Positions 9,200 through 17,573 of a stretch of DNA of 64,000 nucleotides are shown in pieces (the first letter of the stretch is position 1; each line of letters opens with the position of its first letter). This stretch comes from Cellulomonas sp. JH27-2 (GTDB lineage Bacteria > Actinomycetota > Actinomycetes > Actinomycetales > Cellulomonadaceae), in assembly GCF_014837175.1 (NCBI RefSeq), contig NZ_JACYFR010000002.1, positions 744,001 to 808,000 on the forward strand, in the 5' to 3' direction. Made by a program: the position numbers and the translations under genes. Below the pieces are notes generated by a model. The model worked only from the letters and a program-made list of their open reading frames with translations. It was not told the DNA's origin and ran no database searches.

Positions 9200-10396
9200 T
9201 CAGGCGGCCGCCGGGTCCAGGACGACCTTGATGCAGCCGTCCTGCTTCTTCTGGAACATCTCGTAGGCCGCCGGGGCTTCGTCGAGCGGCAGCCGATGGG
9301 TGCGAAGGTCGAGGACCCCGAGTGGATCGCTCGGATCCTGCACGAGCGGCATCAGGTCGTCGATCCACCGTCTGACGTTCGCCTGGCCCATGCGCAGGGT
9401 GAGCCCCTTGTCGAACAGCTGCATCATCGGCAGCCCGTCGACCGCACCTCCGTAGACGCCGGAGATGGACACGGTCCCGCCGCGGCGGACGAGGTCGAAC
9501 GCGGTGAGCAGCGCCGACAGGCGGTCGACCCCCGCCTTGTCGATCAAGGGCTTCGCGACGGCGTCGGGCAGCAGCCCGACGAGCTTCTGGGCAGCCGACG
9601 CGACCGGCGAACCGTGGGCCTCCAGGCCCACGGCGTCGATCGTCGAGTCCGGTCCACGGCCGTCGGTCAGGTCCCTGACGGCGGATGCGACGTCGTCGAC
9701 CGCACCGATGTCGATGACGTCGATCCCGTGCCGCCGTGCCATCTCGAGGCGCTCGGGCACCAGGTCGAGGCCGATCACCGTCCCAGCTCCCCGGTGTGCG
9801 GCGATCCGTGCGGCCAGCTGCCCGATCGGGCCGAGCCCGACGACGACGACGGAGCCACCGGGCGGGATCTGCGCGTACTCCACCGCCTGCCACGCGGTGG
9901 GCGCGACGTCGGAGAGGTACAGGTAGCGCTCGTCGGGGCTCCCGTCGTCCGGCACCACGACGGGGCCGAACTGCGCCTGCGGGACGCGCAGGAGCTCAGC
10001 CTGCCCGCCGGGGACCTGGCCGTACAGCTTGCTGAACCCGAAGAGCGACGCGCCCGTACCCTGCGAACGGACCTGCGTGGTCTCGCACTGCGCGAACAGG
10101 CCGCGCGCGCACATCCAGCACGTCCCGCACGAGATGTTGAAGGGGATGACCACTCGGTCCCCGACGGCGAGGCTGCCCGCGTCGGGTCCCACCTCCTCCA
10201 CCACGCCCATTGCCTCGTGGCCCAGGACGTCGCCCGCGTCGAGGTACATCCCGAGGACCTTGTAGAGATGCAGGTCCGAACCGCAGATCGCGGTCGAGGT
10301 GACTCGCACGATCGCATCCGTGGGCTGCTCGATGCGCGGGTCGGGAACGGTTTCCACGCTCACCTTCTCGATGCCTTGCCAGGTCAGTGCGCGCAC
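9200..10396 (-). CDS. Zinc-dependent alcohol dehydrogenase (formaldehyde-dehydrogenase-like)
   Basis: A 398-residue medium-chain dehydrogenase. It has the catalytic zinc region CGSDLHLY and GHEAMG, the structural-zinc cysteine set CGTCWMCARGLFAQC and a Rossmann motif VVVGLGPIGQLAAR. Length and the insertion after the Rossmann fold resemble glutathione-independent formaldehyde dehydrogenases. The start chosen is the GTG at 10396 (VRALTWQG), because the upstream extension is not protein-like. It lies just downstream of the desaturase gene on the same strand, so co-transcription is possible. Confidence 0.88.
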   Translation of the reverse strand: MRALTWQGIEKVSVETVPDPRIEQPTDAIVRVTSTAICGSDLHLYKVLGMYLDAGDVLGHEAMGVVEEVGPDAGSLAVGDRVVIPFNISCGTCWMCARGLFAQCETTQVRSQGTGASLFGFSKLYGQVPGGQAELLRVPQAQFGPVVVPDDGSPDERYLYLSDVAPTAWQAVEYAQIPPGGSVVVVGLGPIGQLAARIAAHRGAGTVIGLDLVPERLEMARRHGIDVIDIGAVDDVASAVRDLTDGRGPDSTIDAVGLEAHGSPVASAAQKLVGLLPDAVAKPLIDKAGVDRLSALLTAFDLVRRGGTVSISGVYGGAVDGLPMMQLFDKGLTLRMGQANVRRWIDDLMPLVQDPSDPLGVLDLRTHRLPLDEAPAAYEMFQKKQDGCIKVVLDPAAA

Positions 10397-10433
10397 GTCG
10401 TCCTGCTCTCGTCGATCGGTGAAGGTTGGGGCG

Positions 10434-11498
10434 TCATGCCGCGAGCCGCTGGGCGACCAAGGGGCACTGGAACGGGTCGCGCGAGGCGAGGCCGACCTCG
10501 TTGAGGTAGCGCACGACGATCGAGTAGGAGCGCAGGAGGCTCGTCTCGGTGTAGGGGATGTCCCGGCTGGCGCAGAACTGCCGCACGATGGGGGCGGCCG
10601 CCCGCAGCCTCGAGCTCGGCATGCTGGGGAACAGGTGGTGCTCGACCTGGTGGTTGAGGCCACCCATGAAGAGGTCGACCAGCCGGCCACCCGAGATGTT
10701 GCGGCTGAGCAGCACCTGGCGGTGCAGGAAGTCGATCTTGAGCGTGGCCGGCACGATGGGCATCCCCTTGTGGTTCGGAGCGAAGGAGGCACCCATGTAC
10801 ACGCCGAACAGACCCAGCTGGACGCCGAGGAAGGCGGCAGCGAGACCGAGCGGCAGGAACCACAGCACGACCGCGACGTATCCGCCGAGCCGCAGGGACA
10901 GGAAGGCAATCTCGACGGCGCGGCGCTTGACCGGCGGACGTCGCACCAGCCTGCGCACGCCCGTGACGTGCAGGTTCAGCCCCTCCAGCAGGAGAAGCGG
11001 GAAGAACAACCAGCCTTGGCGCTGGGCGAACCAGCCGGCGGCGCCCGTTCGCGCGCGGTCGAGGTTCGCCGTGCTGAAGACGATGACGTCGGCGGCGATG
11101 TCTCCGTCCGCGCCGAGTGTGTTGGGCTTGGCGTGGTGGCGGCTGTGCTTGTGCTGCCACCAGCCGTAGCTCATCCCGGCGTACAAGTTCGCGATCACCA
11201 GGCTGGCCCAGTCGTTCCACGAGCCCGAGCGGAAGATCTGGCGGTGCGCGGCATCGTGCCCCAGGAACATCACCTGACCCAGGACCACCGCCAGCACGGC
11301 GGCCACCACCAGCTGCCACCAGCTGTCGCCGATCCAGAAGAACGCCGCGGCGACGCCTACCAGCACAACGTTGAGCGTTGCGAACCGCGTCCAGTAGCGG
11401 GCGTACGTCCGCGTCAGAAGGCCCTGGGCCTGCACCATCGCCGTCAGCTGGGTGAAGTCCTGCGCTGCCCGGCGGCCTGTCGATACATCTGTCGTCAC
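10434..11498 (-). CDS. Membrane fatty-acid (acyl-CoA) desaturase
   Basis: A 354-residue integral membrane diiron desaturase with the three histidine boxes HDAAH, HSRHH and HQVEHH and four or more hydrophobic segments. It would introduce a double bond into membrane acyl chains. The GTG start at 11498 has AGGAG about six bases upstream. A weak stress-type promoter look-alike (GGTT ... GGGCTA) can be read further upstream on the minus strand but was not counted as evidence. Confidence 0.9.
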   Translation of the reverse strand: MTTDVSTGRRAAQDFTQLTAMVQAQGLLTRTYARYWTRFATLNVVLVGVAAAFFWIGDSWWQLVVAAVLAVVLGQVMFLGHDAAHRQIFRSGSWNDWASLVIANLYAGMSYGWWQHKHSRHHAKPNTLGADGDIAADVIVFSTANLDRARTGAAGWFAQRQGWLFFPLLLLEGLNLHVTGVRRLVRRPPVKRRAVEIAFLSLRLGGYVAVVLWFLPLGLAAAFLGVQLGLFGVYMGASFAPNHKGMPIVPATLKIDFLHRQVLLSRNISGGRLVDLFMGGLNHQVEHHLFPSMPSSRLRAAAPIVRQFCASRDIPYTETSLLRSYSIVVRYLNEVGLASRDPFQCPLVAQRLAA

Positions 11499-11698
11499 GG
11501 TGGCTCCTACGTCTTCTGCCTTCGACGGCAGAGCGGGGGGCCAGGGTCCGGACCTGGCTTCAACGGTAGCCCAGGTGGTCGGTCCCGCAACCGGGAGGGC
11601 GGCGTCCCGTCCAGATGTCGCGCCTACGACTCCGACGTAGGGTCGTCGCTGACGGACGGACCGGTCCGGCCACCGGTCTTCGGACGTAGGAGATGCAC

Positions 11699-12445
11699 AT
11701 GGACACTGACATGGACGATCGTCCACATGCGACTCTCGTCAGCGAGCTCCAGGTTCTGCTCCTCGAGGTGCCCGTCTTCCAGCACTTCATCGAAGGTGCG
11801 GCGATCGCCGCAGCCCGACGCGCCGGCGCGGGGACGTCGGCCACGGTCACCGTCCGGCGCGAGCGCAAGCCCAACGCGGTCGCCGCGAGCGACGAGCTCG
11901 CCGCGGTGTGCGACGAGGTCCAGTACGCGCACGAGGACGGTCCGTGCCTGGAGTCGATCGACACCCGCGAGGTCATCGTGGCGGGCGATCTGCGGGCGGA
12001 TACCCGATGGCCGGCCTGGCGTGCAGCCGCGCTCGAGCGCGGCTTCGTCGCCGTCGCCGCAATTCCTCGTGAGGTCCGCCCCGGCGTCGAGATCGCGCTC
12101 AACCTGTACGCCCCGACCCCCGACCCATGGGACGAGCAGGCGCTGACGCTCGCCGGCCTCTACGCCGACGAGATCGCGCGCGCCACCCACCTCTACCTCC
12201 GAGGCGCCGACCAGGCCGAGCTCAACGCCGACCTCCGCTCGGCGCTCGCGTCGCGCGCGGTCATCGATCAGGCGATCGGCGTGATCATCGCGCAGAACAG
12301 GTGCAACGAGGACGAGGCGCTCAAGATCCTGCGCAGCGCGTCGCAGCACCGCAACGTCAAGCTCCGCGACGTCGCGGTCTCGATCGTCGAGGCGGTCTCG
12401 GGCGCGCCCGTCCGAGCCGGCACCTTCCACGACCGGACACCCTGA
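11699..12445 (+). CDS. GAF-ANTAR domain RNA-binding regulator
   Basis: A 248-residue protein. An N-terminal GAF-like sensor domain (about residues 15-155, with the EDGPCLES segment) is followed by a C-terminal ANTAR helical domain (SRAVIDQAIGVIIAQ ... DVAVSIVEA). ANTAR proteins bind two-hexaloop RNA to stop termination. The ATG at 11699 is preferred over the one at 11693, because the TAGGAG Shine-Dalgarno directly abuts the earlier codon. Confidence 0.88.
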   Translation: MDTDMDDRPHATLVSELQVLLLEVPVFQHFIEGAAIAAARRAGAGTSATVTVRRERKPNAVAASDELAAVCDEVQYAHEDGPCLESIDTREVIVAGDLRADTRWPAWRAAALERGFVAVAAIPREVRPGVEIALNLYAPTPDPWDEQALTLAGLYADEIARATHLYLRGADQAELNADLRSALASRAVIDQAIGVIIAQNRCNEDEALKILRSASQHRNVKLRDVAVSIVEAVSGAPVRAGTFHDRTP

Positions 12446-12450
12446 CCCCC

Positions 12451-12606
12451 ATGGCACTCTGGCTCGTCCTCATCATCGTCGCCGTCGTCCTGGTGGTCCT
12501 CGGCATCGCCGTCACCGCCGCGAAGGTGCTGCTCTGGATCGGGATCGCGCTCCTGGTGATCAGCCTCGTCGGCTGGGTGGTCGTCCGGTCCCGCTCGCGC
12601 ACCTAG
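12451..12606 (+). CDS. Small hydrophobic membrane protein
   Basis: A 51-residue protein with two hydrophobic stretches (LVLIIVAVVLVVLGIAV and VLLWIGIALLVISLVGWVVV) and a basic C-terminus. It starts five bases after the GAF-ANTAR stop, so it is probably co-transcribed. It resembles the short hydrophobic stress proteins common in actinobacteria. The function is unknown. Confidence 0.7.
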   Translation: MALWLVLIIVAVVLVVLGIAVTAAKVLLWIGIALLVISLVGWVVVRSRSRT

Positions 12607-12942
12607 GACGCCGCGGGCTCCCGGACGACTACGCCGCGCTGCTCCCGGCCATGGTCGCCGCGGGCGCCGAGGTCGACCTGCTGGTGCTGAGCGATCGACC
12701 GCTGCTTGCCGGCTCGGAAGCCGGGGGCGTCGACCTGCTGGCGGGTTGCGTCGGCGCGCATCCCGGCGTCCCGACGTTGGTCCGTCGTGCCCGCCTCGTT
12801 CCGAGTGACGTCGCGACGGGCTGCGGCCAGGCGCGCGGCACGGCGATCCCCACCTCTTCCCCGTGCGTGAGGTGCGCACCCCGGACTGCCGCGTGATCCG
12901 TGGGGCACCCGACGTCGAGGCGCACCTCGGCGGGTGGGCCTG
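12607..12942 (+). pseudogene. Probable frameshifted gene remnant
   Basis: The first ~230 bases read in one frame as protein-like sequence (LPDDYAALLPAMVAAGAEVD onward) with strong GC bias at third positions but no start codon next to a Shine-Dalgarno. The last ~110 bases read well in another frame (PHLFPVREVRTPDCRVIRG) to a stop near 12942. A single frameshift near 12840 would join them into about 105 residues. The family was not recognised. It could also be non-coding GC-rich DNA. Confidence 0.35.
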
Positions 12943-13024
12943 ACGGGGGCGTCCCCTCCGAGTGGCGAGCGTCGTCGACGCGGCCTAACGTCCGAGGAGC
13001 GGGTCCGTCGGTGGACCCGAACCA

Positions 13025-13053
13025 GCCGGGGGTAGGAAGCACCGCCCGACGCC
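13025..13053 (+). promoter_or_regulatory. Conserved promoter-like block (copy 1)
   Basis: The block begins GCCGGGGGTAGGAA and continues with a CCGCCCGACGCC tail. The same 29 bases occur at 17439-17467 with two mismatches. GGGTA resembles the -10 element of stress sigma factors of the SigB/SigF group. In both places the GGGTAGG lies about 125 bases before the next start codon. Confidence 0.5.
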
Positions 13054-13159
13054 GACCAGCGCGACGCTCAGCGCTCGCGCCCGACGATCGTCGTCGCACC
13101 GTGCTCACGTGACCGCCCCCGCGGCAGCCTGGCGCGGTGCCCCCACCGGAGGCACCCAC

Positions 13160-13588
13160 ATGTCTGACCTGACCGAGCTGACCACCCACATCCGCGCGCC
13201 GCGGTCCGCGACCCCGCGACGGCCCGCACCGGCACCGTCGCCTCGACGGACGCGCGCCCGGTTGCTCCCCACACCCTTTCCGTCCGGCGCCGGTCACGTG
13301 ACCGTCCGCGTCGTCGGGTTCGACGAGCGGGTCCAGGACGTGCACGGCCTCAGCGTCGACCTGCTGGGCCGGCTCGACGCCGTGCTGTCGTTGGACGCCG
13401 GCCGACGCGTCTCGGTCGCCTCGCGCGGCGGCCAGCCGCTCGGGTACCTGCCGACGAGCTGGGCCCGGGTCGTGGAGAAGGAGCTGCGACGGTACGAGGT
13501 CCGCGGCCTCGAGGCCGTCGCGCGGTCGACGCTGAGCGGCGCCAAGGGCGACCGGACCCTGTGCGTGCTCCTGGCGTGGCCCCGGTAG
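13160..13588 (+). CDS. Hypothetical protein, conserved-looking C-terminal domain
   Basis: A 142-residue protein. The first ~40 residues are Pro/Arg/Thr-rich and look disordered; residues ~45-142 form an alternating alpha/beta region (HVTVRVVGFDERVQDVHGL ... LCVLLAWPR). The ATG at 13160 has GGAGG seven bases upstream. It is preceded by the promoter-like block shared with the 17574 operon, so it may be a general-stress gene. No family was recognised. Confidence 0.65.
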   Translation: MSDLTELTTHIRAPRSATPRRPAPAPSPRRTRARLLPTPFPSGAGHVTVRVVGFDERVQDVHGLSVDLLGRLDAVLSLDAGRRVSVASRGGQPLGYLPTSWARVVEKELRRYEVRGLEAVARSTLSGAKGDRTLCVLLAWPR

Positions 13589-13597
13589 GCCGGGACG

Positions 13598-14347
13598 TCA
13601 GCCCTCCGCGCCGGCGTGCGCGAGCACCGCACCCGACGTCAGCCGGCGCGCGACCACGGCCGCCGCGACGTCCGTCAGGCGCAGGTTGTGGTCGCGGGCG
13701 TACCGGCGCAGGCGCTCGAACGCCTGGCCCACCTCCAGGTCGCCCGCGTACGCGATGACACCCTTGGCCTGCTCGATGGCGATCCTGCTCGACAGCGCCG
13801 CCTGCAGGTGTGACGCCAGGGCGGTCTGGTCGGCGCTCACGCGTTCCTGGACGAGCGCCACGCTGGCGACGTCGGCGAGGGCCTGGGCGACGGCGTGGTC
13901 GGCCTCGTCCATCGCGCCGACGCGCGAGCCGAACAGACCCATGGCGCCCAGGATGCTGGCCCGCAGCCGCAAGGGCACCGCGTGCAGGCTCTGGTACCCC
14001 GCGCGCAGGGCCGCCTCGACGAACTCCGGCCACCGGTCGGCCTGGGCGGTCAGGTCGGGCACGTCGACCCGGGCTCCGGCGTGGTACGCGTCGCGACAGG
14101 GTCCCTCGTCGCGCTGCACCTGGAACACCTCGAGCTCGCGAGCCGCCTGCGACGACGCGGCGAGCACGTGCAGCGCCCCGTGCTCGTCGGCGAGGAGCAG
14201 GCCCGCGGACGCCACGTCGAGGATCTCGACGCAGTTGTGCGCGAGCCGGTCCAGCAGGTCGAAGGCGTCGACCCCCCGCGCCAGTCCCTCGGCGATCTCG
14301 ACGAACGCCTGCACGACCTTCTCCTCGCGACCCTCAGCCACGGTCAT
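13598..14347 (-). CDS. GAF-ANTAR domain regulator
   Basis: A 249-residue regulator with an N-terminal GAF domain (DEGPCRDAYHAG segment, residues ~10-165) and a C-terminal ANTAR domain (SSRIAIEQAKGVIAYAG ... TDVAAAVVARRL). The ATG at 14347 overlaps the stop region of the next GAF-ANTAR gene upstream by 14 bases, so the pair are co-expressed and probably arose by duplication. It is the second of three ANTAR proteins within 4 kb. The RNA targets are unknown. Confidence 0.87.
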   Translation of the reverse strand: MTVAEGREEKVVQAFVEIAEGLARGVDAFDLLDRLAHNCVEILDVASAGLLLADEHGALHVLAASSQAARELEVFQVQRDEGPCRDAYHAGARVDVPDLTAQADRWPEFVEAALRAGYQSLHAVPLRLRASILGAMGLFGSRVGAMDEADHAVAQALADVASVALVQERVSADQTALASHLQAALSSRIAIEQAKGVIAYAGDLEVGQAFERLRRYARDHNLRLTDVAAAVVARRLTSGAVLAHAGAEG

Positions 14348-15089
14348 CCTCTCCCGCCGAGCCGGCACCGCCCCAGCCCTCGTCGTTGAGATCCACCGTG
14401 CGGTCCAGCACCTGCCATGCGACGTCGTTCGCCGTCATCCCGCGCATGTACGCGTAGGCCCGCAGCCGGACCAGCGCGTCCTCCGCACTCACGTTCAGCG
14501 CCGCGATGATCATGCCGGTCGCCTGGTACACCTCGACCCGCTCCAACGACGCCAGCTGGTCCCACCCTTGCTCGGCCTCGGCGGAGCTCGCCAGCTCGCG
14601 GGTCGCGCCCATCATCTCCAGCAACGGGACGGCGGCCAGCTCGGCGGCAAGCAGACCGCCGTCGAGCTCGCTGTCGGACAGCGATCCCCGCTGCTTGTTG
14701 AAGAGGTCGAGCGCCCCGAAGGGGTGTCCCCGCTCCCCCACGGGCAGCGCGAACACGGCGTTGATGCCCGCACTCAGCACGGCATCGCGGAACGCGGGCC
14801 ATCGAGCCTCGGCGGAGGCGGCCAGGTCCGCGGCCAGGACCGGGAGGCCCGAGCGCATCGCGTCGAGGCAGGGACCCTCACCGAAGGTGAACTGGTACTC
14901 GTCCAGGCGTCGGCTCAGCGGGCCGCTGGACCCGAACGTGCCCTGCGTCGTGAACCCGTCGGTCAGGGAGATCGACGCGCCGTCGACGCCCAGGACGTCG
15001 ACGCACGCGCGGCAGAGTCGATCGGCTGCCTCGAGGGCGCTGGGCGCACCGGTCATCGAGTCGACGAAGACGCTCCGCAGGTCACCCAC
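14334..15089 (-). CDS. GAF-ANTAR domain regulator
   Basis: A 251-residue regulator. The GAF domain carries GEGPCLDAMRSG, and the ANTAR domain has an altered first helix (LASLERVEVYQATGMIIAALNV ... ANDVAWQVLDRTVDL) that still shows the family spacing. It probably forms the upstream half of a two-gene unit with the ANTAR gene at 13598. A STAS-domain gene lies immediately upstream on the same strand. Confidence 0.85.
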   Translation of the reverse strand: MGDLRSVFVDSMTGAPSALEAADRLCRACVDVLGVDGASISLTDGFTTQGTFGSSGPLSRRLDEYQFTFGEGPCLDAMRSGLPVLAADLAASAEARWPAFRDAVLSAGINAVFALPVGERGHPFGALDLFNKQRGSLSDSELDGGLLAAELAAVPLLEMMGATRELASSAEAEQGWDQLASLERVEVYQATGMIIAALNVSAEDALVRLRAYAYMRGMTANDVAWQVLDRTVDLNDEGWGGAGSAGEDDRG

Positions 15090-15110
15090 GGGGCCGAACC
15101 GCCCGTCGCG

Positions 15111-15515
15111 TCATGTCTCATGGTCCGTCAAGAGCGACGAAACAGCGAGCCCGCGCAGCCACGATCCGTGCGAGTCGCGAGTGGTCTCGTCGAGCCAGGT
15201 CAGGACGTCGGTGGCGTTGCGCAGCTCGACCGCGCAGCCCAGCTCGTGGGCCTGCGTGACACAGGTCCCGATGGCCAGGAGCCCGGCCAGGTCGCAGAAG
15301 GCGAGCTCGGAGAGGTCGAGGGCGACCGGAGAGGGGCGAGCCCGCAGCGCCGCGCAGAGCTCGCGGCGCATGTCATCGGCGACGAGGGCGTCGGCCTCGC
15401 CGACGAGGCGCAGGACGACCGTCCCACCCGGCTCGTGGGCCACGACGACCCGCACCGTGGACGCGGTCCCGTCGTCGGAGGTCCGGTCGTCGTCCGGGGT
15501 CAGCTCAGTGCTCAT
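15111..15515 (-). CDS. STAS-domain (anti-anti-sigma-factor-like) protein
   Basis: A 134-residue protein with one STAS domain (about residues 20-120; core PVALDLSELAFCDLAGLLAIG). In classical anti-anti-sigma factors the loop reads D-S-S-G with a phosphorylatable Ser; here the matching positions read CDLAG, so the usual Ser is missing. It may be a phosphorylation-independent partner-switch protein. The ATG at 15515 is preferred to the adjacent GTG at 15518. Confidence 0.8.
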   Translation of the reverse strand: MSTELTPDDDRTSDDGTASTVRVVVAHEPGGTVVLRLVGEADALVADDMRRELCAALRARPSPVALDLSELAFCDLAGLLAIGTCVTQAHELGCAVELRNATDVLTWLDETTRDSHGSWLRGLAVSSLLTDHET

Positions 15516-15741
15516 CACAACATCCCATCGGGAGCGAGTCGTCGGGCACGAACGCTGCCGGGGATCAGAGCAGTCACCTCGACGCTAGGCGCGATGCCTG
15601 GTGGTAGCAACGGGCTGGCTCCGCGAAGGTGCGTACGCTCCGCCCACGACGACACCTCGACCGGCGGGATCCGGCGCCGCCTGAGATGCTCGACGTGGGT
15701 CCGGACCCGGCCCGCCCCAGGCTCTCCTGGACGGGATCACC

Positions 15742-16317
15742 ATGGATCACCACCCGACTCCTCTGCCGCGACGGCTCGCGGCCGCAGCCGAGTCGTCCCC
15801 TTCGATCGCGTCGGCGGCGCGTGCCCTGCGGCCGGTCGCCGACGCGTTGACGTCTGCACCCCGTTGGAACGCCCTTCTGCGGGGCGAGCCGCTCGGGCAC
15901 GCGGCGCACCCCGCGCTCACCGACATCCCCGTCGGCCTGTGGTTGAGCAGCTGCGTGCTGGACGTCGCCGGATCCGACGACGGCCGGTCTGCGGATCGGC
16001 TGCTGGGGCTGGGGATCCTGGCGGCGGCGCCGGCCGCACTGACCGGTCTCGCCGACTGGCGCCGCGGCGGCGAGCGCGTCCGGGCCGTCGGAGCGCTGCA
16101 CGCGGCCCTCAACTCGGGCGCCCTCGCGCTCTACGTCGGGTCCTGGGCGCTCCGCCGGCGCGGCATACGCCGGCCAGCCGTCGCCGTCAGCCTCGCCGCG
16201 GGCACCCTCGCCGGGGCCAGCGCATACCTGGGCGGCCACCTGACCCTGGTCCTCGGCTCCCCGCACGACCAGCAGCCGTCCACCACCGAGCCCGACCCCG
16301 AACCCGAGTCCCCGTGA
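15742..16317 (+). CDS. DUF2231-type membrane protein
   Basis: A 191-residue protein with four hydrophobic segments. The signature GHAAHPALTDIPVGLW and a later DW motif match DUF2231, a family of small inner-membrane proteins often linked with redox or haem-type genes. Its stop overlaps the GTG of the SDR gene (GTGA). The role is unknown. Confidence 0.82.
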   Translation: MDHHPTPLPRRLAAAAESSPSIASAARALRPVADALTSAPRWNALLRGEPLGHAAHPALTDIPVGLWLSSCVLDVAGSDDGRSADRLLGLGILAAAPAALTGLADWRRGGERVRAVGALHAALNSGALALYVGSWALRRRGIRRPAVAVSLAAGTLAGASAYLGGHLTLVLGSPHDQQPSTTEPDPEPESP

Positions 16318-17312
16318 GGGCGGCCGACCGAGAGGGCGCGGTCGTCGTCGTCGGCGCGTCCAGCGGGATCGGGCGCGCCACCGCCCACAGGCTCGCGGCT
16401 CGCGGTCGGAGCCTTGTGCTCGCCTCCCGCTCCGGCACCACCCTGGAGGTCGTCGCCGCCGAGTGCCGGTCGATCGCCGACCGCCACGGCGTGCCCGACC
16501 TGCGGGTGTCCGTCGTGCCCGCCGACGTGACCGACCGCGCCTCGATCGACGAGCTGCTGGCGCGCGCGAGGGCGGACCACGGGTCGGTCGCGGCGGTGGT
16601 GACCACGGTCGCGGTCGTGGCCTACGGGCGCTTCGACGTCGTGCCTGCGGAGGCCTTCGACCGCGTGGTGGCGGTGAACTTCCTCGGCACGGCGAACGTC
16701 GCCCGCAGCGCGCTCGCGACGTTCGCCGAGCAGCGTGGCGGCCACGTCGTCATCGTCGGGTCGCTGCTGGGCAGGATCGCGACACCGTGGATGAGCACGT
16801 ACGTGTCCAGCAAGTGGGCGGTGCACGGCCTGGCGCGCACCCTGCAGATCGAGGCCCGCGGGATGCGCGGCGTCCACGTCTCCGTGATCAGCCCGGGCGC
16901 GGTCGACACGCCCGTGTACTCCCAGGCCGGCGCGTACGGCGGCCACACCGGGCGGCCCCCGCCCCCCGTGAGCAGGCCCGAGGCAGTCGCCCGGGCGATC
17001 GTCCGCGTCCTGGACCGCCCGCGCCGCACGGCGTCCGTCGGGATCGCGAACCCCGTCGCCGCCGCGGGCTTCCGGCTCCTGCCGGGGGTGTACGACCGGA
17101 TCGTCCGGCCGGCCATGTACGCCGGCGGGCTGTCGCGCGGCCACGTGTCGCCGCGGCCGGGCAACCTGTGGAACCCCACCCCGTCGGGCGAGGCCGTTCA
17201 CGGGACCTGGGGGCGGCACTGGCTTCGGCCGGTGGGCGTGGCCACCGCGGGCGTCGCGGCGCTCGTCGTGGGCCGACGGCTGCGCCGCGCGGCCCCGCCC
17301 ACCGGGCTCTGA
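16314..17312 (+). CDS. Short-chain dehydrogenase/reductase with C-terminal membrane tail
   Basis: A 332-residue SDR. It has the nucleotide-binding VVVGASSGIGRA motif, an NFLGTANVARSAL strand, a catalytic Ser in VIVGSLLG and the active-site YVSSKWAVHG (Tyr-x-x-x-Lys). An ~80-residue tail ends in a hydrophobic helix (VATAGVAALVVG) and basic residues, so it may be membrane-anchored. The GTG start is coupled to the DUF2231 gene. The substrate is unknown. Confidence 0.85.
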   Translation: MRAADREGAVVVVGASSGIGRATAHRLAARGRSLVLASRSGTTLEVVAAECRSIADRHGVPDLRVSVVPADVTDRASIDELLARARADHGSVAAVVTTVAVVAYGRFDVVPAEAFDRVVAVNFLGTANVARSALATFAEQRGGHVVIVGSLLGRIATPWMSTYVSSKWAVHGLARTLQIEARGMRGVHVSVISPGAVDTPVYSQAGAYGGHTGRPPPPVSRPEAVARAIVRVLDRPRRTASVGIANPVAAAGFRLLPGVYDRIVRPAMYAGGLSRGHVSPRPGNLWNPTPSGEAVHGTWGRHWLRPVGVATAGVAALVVGRRLRRAAPPTGL

Positions 17313-17414
17313 CGGTTCCCCGTCCCGAGACACGGAGGGCCGCCATCGGCCCCGGGAGGGTCTCGTCCATCCTGAGTGGCAGGAACCCGTGGCCCGACAT
17401 ACCGTCCGTTATGT

Positions 17415-17430
17415 CGGACCATGCGGTCCG
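17415..17430. promoter_or_regulatory. Inverted repeat, candidate operator
   Basis: CGGACC and GGTCCG arms are separated by ATGC, placed just upstream of the GGGTAGG promoter-like block and near where the -35 would fall. A repressor or activator could bind here. The function is inferred from position only. Confidence 0.35.
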
Positions 17431-17438
17431 GCACCGCT

Positions 17439-17467
17439 GCCGGGGGTAGGAAACGCCGCCCGACGCC
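17439..17467 (+). promoter_or_regulatory. Conserved promoter-like block (copy 2)
   Basis: This is the second copy of the GCCGGGGGTAGGAA block found at 13025-13053 (27 of 29 bases identical). It sits about 126 bases before the ATG at 17574, the same distance as copy 1 from its gene. It probably drives the operon 17574-23506. Confidence 0.5.
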
Positions 17468-17573
17468 TCGCGTGATGCTCCGCGCTCGCGCCGACTCACC
17501 TTCACCCGCCGCCTCGACCCTTCTCGGGGTCACCAGGAGCGCGGCCGCGTCCACCCAGAAGCAGAGGCCCATC

